Counted from the first letter of the stretch, positions 16,495 to 25,924 are shown. The stretch: DNA of 64,000 nucleotides from an uncultured Christensenella sp. (GCA_910577555.1 CAJTLF010000001.1:124001-188000); one strand, 5' to 3'. A program made the numbers and translations. Notes: generated from the sequence alone by a model not told the origin.

Positions 16495-17523
16495 TTAAAA
16501 CACGTGCGACGAATTGTCTATATTGACGTCCTTGACCTGCGTTGCGGCAACTTCGATATTCAGCGTGTAAGAATAAGTCTGTGCACCACCGTACTTCGGA
16601 TGAACCGTAACGTTGACCGTGTACTGATTGTCTGTAGTGCTATAAGCTTGCAATAAATAGTAGAGAGTGCTTTGACCCGTAAGCGAGCCTATCGTTGCGC
16701 CCGATACAGCCGAAGCGCAGAAATAAGCGTAAGAGTCAATCTGTTGCATAGAAGAGTCTGCGGCGGTAACGGCGTTAAAGGTTTGTATAGAACCGTAGCC
16801 GCCTTTATAAATAGACTTTAATTCATCGCTCGGCACGAACTCGAACGTTACCGCATTGACGGAGTTTGCTATCGAACCCGAACCCCAGACAACGTTTCTA
16901 CCCCAATTCAGGTTTCTCGTCATCCAATCACCGTTTGTTATTCCGCCGCTGTAATTAGACGGAAATTCAACCGTAATTACCGGCGCACTGCAAATGCTTT
17001 TTTCCGTGTCGTTTGCTAATTTTGCCCGAACGTCTGAAATTCTGCAATAGTAGTCCAGCGTTGCCGTTGCGGTAGCCGAACTGTTTAATTTAGAAGCACA
17101 GGTTACTATAATTTGAGTGGTAAAAGCCTGCTTACAAGTAAAAGTAGCCTTGTTGCCGCTCGTTGTCATTGTTACGTAATTCGTAACGTTGCCGTTTGCG
17201 GAGTTCGCCCAAGCCATAGACCAATCGAAAAGCTGTTGTTCTGCCAATTTATCGCCGTTCTCGTCCAGAGCCGTGGCGGTAATTACAAACGCTTCTTCGG
17301 CTTGCGTGGCAATACCGTCGTTTGCGGAAAGCGGCATAGCTGTTAAACGCATTAATTTATTGCTTTCGGGTTCTACTGTAAAATTGCCTGCCGTTTGAGA
17401 TTCGGGAAGCGTTTCCTGCTTTTGTTTATTTACAACCGTCTGTGCTATCCAGCCTGCCGCAAGTGCGAGTGCAAGTATAATAGCAACGACCATAATAATG
17501 GTTTTGATTTTGTTCTTTGTCAT
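16495..17523 (-). CDS. N-terminally anchored surface protein with Ig-like region
   Basis: 342 residues. A TM anchor at about 8-30 is followed by a serine/threonine- and alanine-rich extracellular part without cysteine clusters. It is the paralogue of the downstream 352-residue protein, sharing the AMPLSA and CKxAF landmarks but diverging in the C-terminal half. It has a clear AAGGAG site. No enzymatic motif. A virion tip or adhesin role is inference from the operon. Confidence 0.6.
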   Translation of the reverse strand: MTKNKIKTIIMVVAIILALALAAGWIAQTVVNKQKQETLPESQTAGNFTVEPESNKLMRLTAMPLSANDGIATQAEEAFVITATALDENGDKLAEQQLFDWSMAWANSANGNVTNYVTMTTSGNKATFTCKQAFTTQIIVTCASKLNSSATATATLDYYCRISDVRAKLANDTEKSICSAPVITVEFPSNYSGGITNGDWMTRNLNWGRNVVWGSGSIANSVNAVTFEFVPSDELKSIYKGGYGSIQTFNAVTAADSSMQQIDSYAYFCASAVSGATIGSLTGQSTLYYLLQAYSTTDNQYTVNVTVHPKYGGAQTYSYTLNIEVAATQVKDVNIDNSSHVF

Positions 17524-17600
17524 AAATAATCTCCTTTAAAGAAATAGCGGCTTACAGAAAGATTTGTAAGCCGCAAGTCTTTTGTATTTAGCTATCGGAA

Positions 17601-17957
17601 TTAGCCGATAAGCATAGCGAGAATAGTTTTGTCCGAGTTGCGGAAAGGCTTTACGGGGCATTCGTAAATTTCGCCCGTAGCTTCGTCCACGGAACGGACG
17701 GCATAGGTATTGCCCTTAACCGTTCTCTTCGTCTTTTCGTCCTTGATTTCGTAGGGCTTTAACACGAGTTCCGCCGCAAGAGCTTCGCCGAATACGATAT
17801 CGAGAACCGCATATCCGCCGACGTCGTGGGGTATGACGGTAGCTTTAACTTCCTTACCGCGGACTTTACCTTTTACGACGTGGGAAAAGTAGGTGTTGCC
17901 GTCCTTTTCGTAGGTTTCGCGCTCAACGAGCAGCTTATTAGTGTCTTTGTTTGCCAT
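17601..17957 (-). CDS. Small conserved beta-rich protein, possible ssDNA-binding protein
   Basis: 118 residues, soluble, with predicted strands throughout. The element B homologue (55702-56049) keeps VERE.(Y/F)EK.G..YF, VIP.D.GGY.VLDIV and GEIYECPV.P.R.SDK..L.MLI. In filamentous phages a protein of about 80-145 residues at this end of the genome binds the single-stranded genome. Here size, position and strand content fit, but I see no specific motif, so this is a hypothesis. Confidence 0.55.
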   Translation of the reverse strand: MANKDTNKLLVERETYEKDGNTYFSHVVKGKVRGKEVKATVIPHDVGGYAVLDIVFGEALAAELVLKPYEIKDEKTKRTVKGNTYAVRSVDEATGEIYECPVKPFRNSDKTILAMLIG

Positions 17958-17986
17958 AATGAAAATCTCCTTATGATTTTGATTTT

Positions 17987-18289
17987 TTAAGCGGCGTTAT
18001 TGCCTTTTCCTTTGGTCTTGGAAATTGCAAACGCTTCATCGGTTGTTTTGCCTTCGCTTATTGCTTTTTTGAACTTATAAAGTCCTGCGTGGTCTGACTG
18101 ACAGAGAAGATAACCGGAGCGTATGCCCTTGTCGTACTCTGACAGTTCTTCGCCTTCTTTCTTGCCGAACTTATGAACTTTTGCTTTGCGCTCTTCCGCA
18201 TAACCTTTTGCACGTTTTGACGGTTTCATCCATCTGCGCTCTTTGTAAGGGTTGGTAGGTTCTGCCGGCTGTTCAGTTTTCTTTGCCAT
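17987..18289 (-). CDS. Small basic conserved protein
   Basis: 100 residues, rich in Lys/Arg. The block KPSKRAKGYAEERK...GEELSEYDKG.RSGYLLCQSDHAG is nearly identical in element B (56049-56369). It is the first gene of the minus-strand structural module. It may bind nucleic acid, given its charge. No family recognised. Confidence 0.6.
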   Translation of the reverse strand: MAKKTEQPAEPTNPYKERRWMKPSKRAKGYAEERKAKVHKFGKKEGEELSEYDKGIRSGYLLCQSDHAGLYKFKKAISEGKTTDEAFAISKTKGKGNNAA

Positions 18290-18707
18290 AATAAATTCTC
18301 CTTGACATTGAATTTAATTTCGGCGTTTACCGTTTGACTTGTGATTAGTCCGTTTTCGCCAGCGACTTTAAGATGCTTGGCTACGGCGACACGCCGTGGG
18401 CTTGCACGTTAGTGTTTGCCACAAGTTTGCTCGTCCGATATTAAGTTGTAGTTTTGTAACCGAGTGAAGGGGACTTTATTGAAACTTCCGTTTCGTGCGA
18501 TATGCGGTAGGCGGCCGCCGTTACTTTGCAAATACCGCAGTCATCGGAGCTTGTTGCCCGTTCGCTGATTACACCCCGATTATACGGCATAACCTACCGA
18601 ACAAACCACAGGGCGAAGCACGGCTCGTTCACGGATAAACACGGCTAAACCACGGAAAACTACTTGTTTTGAGCAACAAAAAAGCCCCGAACAATCGGGG
18701 CAATTTC
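18290..18707. other. Non-coding leader of the minus-strand structural module
   Basis: About 400 bases without a gene. It is much more GC-rich than the flanks at 18500-18640 and contains many short inverted repeats (for example around CGGCGACACGCCG at 18388-18400). It probably holds the promoter of the structural operon. A faint match to element B's shorter leader (56400-56560) is GTGAAG followed by GGGG and a CTTTATT. I see no clean promoter hexamers. Confidence 0.4.
18675..18702 (-). terminator. Terminator after the HTH regulator pair
   Basis: GCCCCGA/TCGGGGC stem (18683-18700) with a T-run on the minus-strand side. It separates the regulator genes from the structural operon. Confidence 0.8.
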
Positions 18708-19001
18708 TTAATTCATAACCTTATGTAAGTACAGCACGAGCTGTTTATTGAGTTCCTGTATATGTTGCGGACAATAACCGGCTTCCGCGGCATAGGCTTC
18801 CTGCGTATAACCGTTTACATACAATCCCAAATATAAATCGTACATACGGGCGGGCGCTTTCTGAAAAATCTTATTGTATCGTTCAACCTTTTCCACAACG
18901 TTATTTTCGCCTATAAGTTTCACTGCACCGTCAAATGCGGCTTTGTGAGTGTAGTAGTATCTTATCTCTTGTAAATCTTCCCTGATTTCTTTAACGGTCA
19001 T
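18708..19001 (-). CDS. Phage-type HTH regulator (sigma region 4-like)
   Basis: 97 residues. The C-terminal half APARMYDLYLGLYVNGYTQEAYAAEAGYCPQHIQELNK looks like an ArpU/sigma-region-4 helix-turn-helix. The element B homologue is 56883-57176 (APARLYDLFGCLYIQNKTQETVAAEM.YSEEHIR). Its start overlaps the upstream regulator's stop by 4 bases. Likely activates the structural operon, by analogy with phage late regulators. Confidence 0.6.
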   Translation of the reverse strand: MTVKEIREDLQEIRYYYTHKAAFDGAVKLIGENNVVEKVERYNKIFQKAPARMYDLYLGLYVNGYTQEAYAAEAGYCPQHIQELNKQLVLYLHKVMN

Positions 19002-19357
19002 AATTCATTGCTCCCTGAAAAATATTCAAAGCCCTTTTGCGGTCTGCAATATGTACTCAGAATACTTTTAAGCGTAAGTTTATCTTCACCGACTAAATAT
19101 TTATCAAGCCGTTTCAATAATTCCGCTTGCTTGTCCGTAAGATAAACCATACCGAACTTAAACCACTCTGCAACGTAAACGCCGCCGCCTTTGCCTTGCG
19201 AAGTGGAAAGGGGATAGGATATGCTCAAAATTTCTATATCACGCTTTATTGTACTGCGTGATACGCCGAACTCAAACGCAAGGTTTTCTATTGTATCGCG
19301 TCTTTGCTTACACAGATATTCAAGAATACCTAACCGGCGTTCGATTGCCGACTGCAT
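18998..19357 (-). CDS. DeoR-like HTH transcription regulator
   Basis: 119 residues. An N-terminal winged helix (RRLGILEYLCKQRRDTIENLAFEFGVSRSTIKRDIEIL, residues about 7-44) is of the HTH_11/DeoR type, followed by a short C-terminal part without a sugar-binding domain. The gene has GAAAGGGGGTG upstream of its ATG. It probably represses or activates the module below. No element B copy; B has a sigma-like gene at the same place. Confidence 0.7.
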   Translation of the reverse strand: MQSAIERRLGILEYLCKQRRDTIENLAFEFGVSRSTIKRDIEILSISYPLSTSQGKGGGVYVAEWFKFGMVYLTDKQAELLKRLDKYLVGEDKLTLKSILSTYCRPQKGFEYFSGSNEL

Positions 19358-19673
19358 ATCTTTTCACCCCCTTTCCAGAATTGTGGCTTGATTTTAATAG
19401 GTAAACAGCTCACCTAATGAACCGTTATAAAAATTAAATTGCGTTTTTTACGTTCTTTTTTGATACCCCGCAGAATAAAATAGTAGGTTAAGCACTTTTG
19501 CTTGCGTATAAATAGAAAAAAGCCCCGACAAGACCTTCTTTTGAAGAACCCTGTCGGGGCTGATTTTATTTAGTTGTAATTATTAATTAAAGCTCTCTTA
19601 CCTTAACGAACTTCCTTGCGCAGATCAATTTCGCAACCCACGCAAGGTTATTCGTAAAGGAGGAGAAAAACCA
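19358..19673. other. Intergenic region between regulator genes and GH3 cargo
   Basis: It contains the GH3-side terminator (19521-19561) and, from 19370 to 19500, an AT-rich part that must hold the promoter of the minus-strand regulators. Nothing else is recognised. Confidence 0.4.
19512..19563 (-). terminator. Terminator of the lipoprotein-GH3 operon
   Basis: AGCCCCGACA (19521-19530) pairs with TGTCGGGGCT (19552-19561), with a T-run on the minus strand. It lies about 110 bases past the GH3 stop. Confidence 0.8.
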
Positions 19674-22600
19674 TTAGGAAATTTCAAACGCTTGTTTTAA
19701 AAGGGGCAATCCCCAAGCAAAGAACACTACGACAACAGCAATTACGAACGCCGCAACAACCGCCCAATAGATTATATTTAAAATTTTATTTTTCTTTAAA
19801 ATCTTTTCGTCTTGACAGCCGTCGTTTTTAAGTTTATAACCGTAGAGTTTAAGCCATAATCCTAAACCAAGCATAGCGACTATGAATATATCCAACGCCG
19901 CAAGTATAAGCACGTAATTCGCTACACCTGCCGAATATTGCGTATCGGCTGTAAAACCGTTTAACGCATTGCTGTTCGCCACGAAATATAATACGTGATG
20001 AGCAGCTTCCCGAAGCATATATTGAACGCCCGTAGATTGTGTTTCCGTCAACGGATTACCCTGACCGTATAACTGTAAGTTGCAACCGCCTGCTATACAA
20101 GCCATAGACTCCTCGGTATCCATAATGTTATAGTCCGTAATTATAAGCCCATTAAATTTCCACTCGTCGCGAACTACACCGACATTAAGATTATAGTTTG
20201 AGCGGCAACGTGTAGTGCCTATTCTGTTCATACCCTGCATTATGCCGAGAGCGTTGCCGTCCTTAACACACATTTCAAAAGGGCGAAGATAAATTTCACG
20301 GATTGCCTGCTCTCCGCAGAAAGTAGCGACTGCGCCGTTTGCATCCCTGTTACTTTCCTGATCGTTTAAAGCCATATGTTTTAAAACAACGTTAAGCCCT
20401 TTCGACTGTGCGCCCACAGTTATTTTCGTACCCATAATACCCGAAAGGAAAGAGTCTTCCGAGAAATACTCGTAGTTCCTTCCGGAGAAGGGAGTGCGGT
20501 GAATATCGATGCCGGGAGCGTACCAACCGTTGACTTTATCAAGAACGCCGATAGAACCGTTAATTGAACCGTATTTTTCTGCAATATCTTTATTCCAAGT
20601 CGCAGAAATCATAGTTTCCGCAGTGCCGTAAACGACGTGCAACCCTTCAGGACCATCATATTCGTGCGTAATCGGCTTACTGATAGAGCTTATTTCAATC
20701 GTGCTGTATGCGCCCGTTTTATACAGGTTATGCAACGTCGTTACGTCAAGCATATCCAAAAGCTGTTCCCACTTTTCGTTGCCGTATTCAAGTCCTATCA
20801 TTTCGGCAAGTTTTAAACCGTTTGCAGCATTCGTCGTTATCGCTTCATAAGAATCGATTGCGTTGGGATTATTTGATGCTGCCCAGCCCGTAGCTTTAAG
20901 AGCGTTTAATACTTGCTCGGATACCGTTGCGGTATTTACAGATTTAGCGGCGTTCGTAGTATTCGAAATTCCGTCTTTGACATTTGCGGCATAAGTGAGT
21001 TTACTGTTTGACATATTCGTCCAGCTTACGCCCTTGCCGTCCATTACCGACCAATTATTCCTTGAGAGATACGTAGCATCGTTCAATATGGCGTTATCGA
21101 ATTTATTCGTAACTCCCACAGAATACGACTGTGCGTCAATATTTTCATAGTTGAAATTTTTAACGAGTTCCGCCGTACCGTCAACGCTGACACCCTTTGC
21201 CTTTAAAATGTTGTTGACCGCCGAATGTGCATCGGTTGCAGCCGTTATAAAGTGATTGCCTGCGTCGAGAATATAAGTACCCTCGCCCTTGGCGTCGTAC
21301 ACAGCAAGTTCATAACGGGGAACGTTGATTGTTACAATTTCGTTTCCGCCGTTTTTGGCAAGTTCGCCCGTCTTTGCAAAACCGCAAAGATTTACGGACG
21401 GTTTTTCTATTCCTTTTTCAACGTCGTAAGCGGTGTATTCTGACTGCGAATATATCTGTACGACGTCTTTACCCGGTTTGTCACCGATGTTTGTTACTTT
21501 TACCGAAATATCGAAGCTGTCAGTTTCAGAGTTATATTCGCAAGAATAGTCGCTCCATTTAAACTCCGTATACGAAAGTCCGTATCCGAACGGAGCGGCA
21601 ACTATGCTATCGTAGTCGTACGCACCAGCATTACCCCTGTTTAATACTACATCCTCATATCTCGTTTCGTAATATTTATACCCCACGTAAACGCCTTCCG
21701 CATAGTTTACATAGCTGTATCCCGTCAGATTGCCGTTAGCGTCCACAAATCGTGAATCTCCAAAGTTCTGCATAGCGGGAGAGCTGTAATTATCGTAGCT
21801 GTAAGTATCAACGAGCTTGCCGGATGGATTTATGTCGCCTGCAAGAATAGGGGCAATCGAATCTATTCCGCCGACGCCCGTACCTGCAACCCACAAGACT
21901 GCGTCAACTTTATAATTTTTAACAAAGTCCATTTGAAACGCACCTGCGGAGTGCAAGATAACAATTGTCTTTTTAAACCCAGCTTTACCAACCGCTTCAA
22001 ATAAATCTTCTTCGTCCTTGGTAAGTTGTAAGTAATGCTTATCCGCATCACCACCGAATCTGTCCATACTTCTCGGCAAATCGGCACCTTCGCCGCTACC
22101 GCGAGAGATTACTATAATCGCCGCATCCGAATATTGTGAATAAGAATTTTTTACCGAATCCGTATATTCCGATTGCGGCACTTCGTCTATCGTCCAGTCG
22201 CCCTCGCCGTCGCCGTTGCCTTTGGGATCGCCTTGACCCCATTTCGTATGCTTGGAAGTATTATAAAATTTTCTCAAAGTACCGTTTACGTTAAAACCAT
22301 AATCTTCCAAGCTGTTGGCAAGTGTTGCGTTTTTAGTTTGCGGAACCCTATCAAGAGTCATCCAAAGAGTCGAACTCATACCGAAAATGCTTACCGAAGC
22401 CTCTTTTTTAAGCGGCAAAGCCTTGTTTTCGTTGCGTAAAAGTACCGTACCTTCTTTTATAATTTCCTTGTTTAAATCCGAAAATGCGTTAAGTGCGTCG
22501 TCTTTTGTTTTATAATCAGATTGATAGGTTAGATTGCCTGCGCCCGATATTCCCTCGCCCGTTCTGCCGAAGAAGTCGGACAAAATTTGGTCGAAAGAAG

Positions 22601-22703
22601 CGGCAAATACGTTACCCCAAATAAGTACGGCAATAAGAATTGCGCTGACTGCGCTCCAAATAGCTGTAACTATTATTTGTTTTTTACTTAAATGAAGTTT
22701 CAT
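19674..22703 (-). CDS. Membrane-anchored glycoside hydrolase family 3 enzyme with swapped domain order
   Basis: 1009 residues. An N-terminal TM segment (about 9-34) is followed by the GH3 C-terminal-type domain and a fibronectin-like part (GYGLSYTEFKW near 375), and only then by the catalytic barrel domain (EGPEGL..., GWYAPGIDIHRTPFSGRNYEYFSEDSF, KHMALNDQES, GLIITDYN with the expected Asp nucleophile). Two TM segments close the protein. Domain order is therefore reversed relative to usual beta-glucosidases, a layout known in some rumen and gut GH3 enzymes. Probably hydrolyses beta-linked oligosaccharides at the cell surface. It follows the lipoprotein gene by 11 bases. Confidence 0.85.
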   Translation of the reverse strand: MKLHLSKKQIIVTAIWSAVSAILIAVLIWGNVFAASFDQILSDFFGRTGEGISGAGNLTYQSDYKTKDDALNAFSDLNKEIIKEGTVLLRNENKALPLKKEASVSIFGMSSTLWMTLDRVPQTKNATLANSLEDYGFNVNGTLRKFYNTSKHTKWGQGDPKGNGDGEGDWTIDEVPQSEYTDSVKNSYSQYSDAAIIVISRGSGEGADLPRSMDRFGGDADKHYLQLTKDEEDLFEAVGKAGFKKTIVILHSAGAFQMDFVKNYKVDAVLWVAGTGVGGIDSIAPILAGDINPSGKLVDTYSYDNYSSPAMQNFGDSRFVDANGNLTGYSYVNYAEGVYVGYKYYETRYEDVVLNRGNAGAYDYDSIVAAPFGYGLSYTEFKWSDYSCEYNSETDSFDISVKVTNIGDKPGKDVVQIYSQSEYTAYDVEKGIEKPSVNLCGFAKTGELAKNGGNEIVTINVPRYELAVYDAKGEGTYILDAGNHFITAATDAHSAVNNILKAKGVSVDGTAELVKNFNYENIDAQSYSVGVTNKFDNAILNDATYLSRNNWSVMDGKGVSWTNMSNSKLTYAANVKDGISNTTNAAKSVNTATVSEQVLNALKATGWAASNNPNAIDSYEAITTNAANGLKLAEMIGLEYGNEKWEQLLDMLDVTTLHNLYKTGAYSTIEISSISKPITHEYDGPEGLHVVYGTAETMISATWNKDIAEKYGSINGSIGVLDKVNGWYAPGIDIHRTPFSGRNYEYFSEDSFLSGIMGTKITVGAQSKGLNVVLKHMALNDQESNRDANGAVATFCGEQAIREIYLRPFEMCVKDGNALGIMQGMNRIGTTRCRSNYNLNVGVVRDEWKFNGLIITDYNIMDTEESMACIAGGCNLQLYGQGNPLTETQSTGVQYMLREAAHHVLYFVANSNALNGFTADTQYSAGVANYVLILAALDIFIVAMLGLGLWLKLYGYKLKNDGCQDEKILKKNKILNIIYWAVVAAFVIAVVVVFFAWGLPLLKQAFEIS

Positions 22704-22714
22704 ATTTTCACCTC

Positions 22715-23800
22715 TTATTTAAGTGCGCTTATATCATTGCAAGTAAAAGTTATGCTGTTACCCTGCAAAAACGCCGCAGAATATACGAATTTTACAGTAT
22801 CGCCTTCCTTGGCGGAAGTCATCGTTTCTGAAGGGTTGTTGACGCTCGTCATAGTGATAACGTCGTCCGAAATAGTCCACGTATAGTCGAAATTCATTTT
22901 TCCGCCGTATGCAGAAAGTTTTGCGGTTTTATCCGAATAAAACACGATACTGTTACCATCGCCACCGTTGAAAGTAACGAGTTCCGTTTTTCCTTTAAGT
23001 GCGCTTATATCGTTGCACGTAAATGTAATGCTCTGCCCCTGCAAGAACGCCGCTGAATATACGAATTTTACAGTATCGCCTTCTTTGGTCGAAGTCATCT
23101 TTTCCGAAGGATTGTTGACGCTTGTCATAGTAATAACGTCCCCGTCAAGCACCCAAGTGTAGTCAAAATTCATCTGACCGTTGAATGCCGACAACTTCGC
23201 CGTCTTATCTTCGTAAAATTCTATACTATTACCGTTGCCGCCATTGAAAGTAACTATTGCGGTTTTTTCGGGAGTGGGGTCAGGCTCTTCTTCGCCGAGT
23301 TGGGCACGTCTTTCATTTGCCGCCGTTATGAACGCCGCCGTCGTGTTGTATTTGATTTCGGACGACACCGTTAAAACTACGTTTCTATGATAAGAACCGG
23401 CAAAAGCAAACGTATATTCAAGCTCAAAGGTGTTAGTTTCTTCGTCAAGATAAACTTCAAACGGTTCCTCTATTTTATCATCAAGAGTTAGCTGCGTTAA
23501 GCCGTCTCGATCGGTTTCTACTTTCCACGTTACAGTCGTTTCTACAAGCTCTTCCGTTTTTTCATAACGATAAATAACGCCCGTTCCGTCGCTTAAAAGA
23601 TTGCCCATAAAATCAAATGAAGAAAACGAATGTCTAACGGTATCGGTATATCCCGTACACTGATAGCTGATTTTAGTTTCCTGCTTATCTTTATCTGGAT
23701 TGTCGGGTTTGTCATTATTGCAGGCGGTAAAAGCTGCAACCGAAGCAATTGCCGTGCAGGCAACGGTCAAGCAAGTTAATGCTTTAAAAAGTTTTTTCAT
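22715..23800 (-). CDS. Lipoprotein with two near-identical C-terminal repeats
   Basis: 361 residues. The signal peptide ends in a lipobox (AAFTAC, Cys near 27), followed by a linker rich in Asp/Pro/Lys. Two repeats of about 90 residues occupy 175-361, both with VTFNGG.GNSI.FY.DKTAKLSA, MNFDYTW, TMTSVNNPSE and GDTVKFVYSAAFLQG. High similarity between repeats implies recent duplication. It is co-transcribed with the GH3 gene and may be a surface binding partner. No family recognised. Confidence 0.8.
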   Translation of the reverse strand: MKKLFKALTCLTVACTAIASVAAFTACNNDKPDNPDKDKQETKISYQCTGYTDTVRHSFSSFDFMGNLLSDGTGVIYRYEKTEELVETTVTWKVETDRDGLTQLTLDDKIEEPFEVYLDEETNTFELEYTFAFAGSYHRNVVLTVSSEIKYNTTAAFITAANERRAQLGEEEPDPTPEKTAIVTFNGGNGNSIEFYEDKTAKLSAFNGQMNFDYTWVLDGDVITMTSVNNPSEKMTSTKEGDTVKFVYSAAFLQGQSITFTCNDISALKGKTELVTFNGGDGNSIVFYSDKTAKLSAYGGKMNFDYTWTISDDVITMTSVNNPSETMTSAKEGDTVKFVYSAAFLQGNSITFTCNDISALK

Positions 23801-23875
23801 AAAATTTTCCTCCTGATTGTGCTTGAATTTTTGTTTTGCACAATTTTTGATTGAATTTTAACAATTTTTAAGCAA

Positions 23876-23908
23876 TAAAAAAAGACCCACCACACATTCG
23901 GTAGGTCT
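23876..23908 (-). terminator. Terminator after the GHKL/LytTR pair
   Basis: On the minus strand AGACCTACC pairs with GGTGGGTCT (23883-23908), followed by seven T. It lies just past the histidine kinase stop. Confidence 0.8.
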
Positions 23909-23925
23909 GTACGCAAATTTTGATT

Positions 23926-25209
23926 TTATCGCAAAGGTATTGTGCAGTTTATATAAAAAGCGCCGTCGGAAGCTGACACGGAAAAACTTCCGTTATACTT
24001 TTCCGTAATTTTTTTCATATTTTTAATCCCGAACCCATGTAAGTCGCCGTCCGTTTTCGTTGTAAGCATACCGACGTAAACGTCTTCATCTCCCTCATAA
24101 TAATTAGAAATTTCTATACAAATAAAGTTGTTTATATTTTTAATCATAAAACTAACCCAACGCTTTGCTGTGTCGGTTATTTTAGACAGATATTCTGCGG
24201 CGTTATCGAACGCATTGCCAAGTAACGAATATAAATCATAACTCTCGATAAAATCAATCTTACAATCTCCCGTAAGGCACATAAACTCTATACCCTTTTG
24301 CCTGAACATCTTTTCGTTGTCTTCTAATATAATGTCAAGCATACGGTTTCCCGTATTAAACTTACTGTTAAATGCTTCAACAATATCTTTAATTTTATCG
24401 TCGTTTACACAGTTGGGTTGTGAGCTTAACGCTTTGACTAAATATTTTAAATCGTGTAGCTGCGAACGCATTTCGTCAGCGTTACGCATAAACGCTTCAT
24501 ATTGCTGTTTTTCTTTTTCTATCAACGCCGCACCAACGGCTTCCTTCGATTTTTCCCTGCTCTTTTTTGCAAAAATAACATAAAATATGAAAATTAAAAA
24601 TCCAAATATTACCTCCGCTATACTGAAAGCAACAGTAGACTCGCTTTCACCTATCGACCTGCGCATAAAAACGATTGCAAGGCTGAAAACGCTGTAAGTG
24701 AAAGTCAAAAGAAAAACAGTGAACCCGTCCATAACCGTTTCATCAACGGCAAAAAACCTTTTCATACACAAAAAATAAGCAGGAACGAGCATTATAAGAA
24801 AACTTAATAATACAAAAAGTCTTTCAATAAAGAAAGCATCAAAAGTGAAATTACAAGCCGCAAAAATCATTCCCGCAATACTTGAAGACCAATGCTGAAT
24901 TGCCGCAGCAAACAACGAAACGAACAGCATCTGCGACAACTTTATTTTAAAACAACCAAGTAAACCGAACAAAGGGATTACGCACATTAAAAATTTAAAC
25001 GTCGCAAATATATAATTATAGTCGGGATTCTCAACAAAAATGAGTGCAGCCAAAGGCAACTGTATGACAATACCAAAGGACAATGTCAAAGATAAAAATA
25101 ATTTGAATTTTTTTCGTTTTTCACTACGTTTAAAGAACAGGTATGCGACCGCAAAACACTCTAAAAAATACATAGCGTAAATTATAAATTCACGGTAAAA
25201 CAACTGCAT
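23926..25209 (-). CDS. GHKL-family sensor histidine kinase (AgrC-like)
   Basis: 427 residues with about six TM helices in the first 215, then a short dimerisation region with the probable phospho-acceptor in RSQLHDLKYLV, and a GHKL ATPase domain containing LLGNAFDNAAEY (N box) and LHGFGIKNM (G box). This architecture goes with LytTR response regulators that often sense peptides. It is translated right after the response regulator, whose stop is 1 base away. No signal-peptide precursor gene is visible nearby. Confidence 0.85.
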   Translation of the reverse strand: MQLFYREFIIYAMYFLECFAVAYLFFKRSEKRKKFKLFLSLTLSFGIVIQLPLAALIFVENPDYNYIFATFKFLMCVIPLFGLLGCFKIKLSQMLFVSLFAAAIQHWSSSIAGMIFAACNFTFDAFFIERLFVLLSFLIMLVPAYFLCMKRFFAVDETVMDGFTVFLLTFTYSVFSLAIVFMRRSIGESESTVAFSIAEVIFGFLIFIFYVIFAKKSREKSKEAVGAALIEKEKQQYEAFMRNADEMRSQLHDLKYLVKALSSQPNCVNDDKIKDIVEAFNSKFNTGNRMLDIILEDNEKMFRQKGIEFMCLTGDCKIDFIESYDLYSLLGNAFDNAAEYLSKITDTAKRWVSFMIKNINNFICIEISNYYEGDEDVYVGMLTTKTDGDLHGFGIKNMKKITEKYNGSFSVSASDGAFYINCTIPLR

Positions 25210-25210
25210 A

Positions 25211-25924
25211 TTAAGACCCTCCGTTCAGATACAGTTTGGAAAGTCTCGTCATAATTTCTTTACGTTTAGAACGACTGACCGGCAAAATCACGTCATTTTT
25301 CATAGTTATATTTTCGCCGTCGTAAGAAATTACGTGTTTTAAATTAATAATATAACTTTGGTAGCATCTGTAAAATTTATCGAGCGGCAATGACTTTTCC
25401 AGCGCATTCATTGAACCGTAAGTAACAACATCCTTAGTAAACGTATGATATGTGATTTTATGTGCCTCGATTTCAATATAATTTATATCGGATAAGCGTA
25501 TACGTTCCAGATAATGCCCAGCTTGTACGGATAACATATCGTCACTTTTTGCGTTTATTAATTTTATAAGTTTGGTTAAAAGAACTTGTAATTTATAATA
25601 ATTGACCGGTTTTACTATAAAATCTGTGGCAGATACACCGTAGCCTTTAATGGCAAGGTGTGCGATATTAGTTATAAAGACGAGCGGCACGTTTTCATCT
25701 ATCAGTCGCAACTTTTCGCTTGCTTCAACGCCGTTAATATCAGGTAATTCTATATCCATAAAGATTATATCGGCGTCGGCTTTATACTCGCTTAAAAATT
25801 TAAGCGCACTAACGTAACGGCTTATTGAAAATTCGCACGCTTTTTCTTTCGAGTATTTATCAATGTTGTCAGATAGAAAATTGTAATCCGAATCATTGTC
25901 TTCGATAATTGCTACGTTTATCAT
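25211..25924 (-). CDS. LytTR-family response regulator
   Basis: 237 residues. The receiver domain has EDND near the start, phosphorylated Asp in IIFMDIELPDINGVE (about 57), and KPVNYYKLQ. The C-terminal LytTR DNA-binding domain has YIEIEAHKITYHT and FYRCYQSYIINLKHV. First gene of the two-component operon. Targets are unknown, but the neighbouring lipoprotein-GH3 operon is a reasonable guess. Confidence 0.9.
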   Translation of the reverse strand: MINVAIIEDNDSDYNFLSDNIDKYSKEKACEFSISRYVSALKFLSEYKADADIIFMDIELPDINGVEASEKLRLIDENVPLVFITNIAHLAIKGYGVSATDFIVKPVNYYKLQVLLTKLIKLINAKSDDMLSVQAGHYLERIRLSDINYIEIEAHKITYHTFTKDVVTYGSMNALEKSLPLDKFYRCYQSYIINLKHVISYDGENITMKNDVILPVSRSKRKEIMTRLSKLYLNGGS

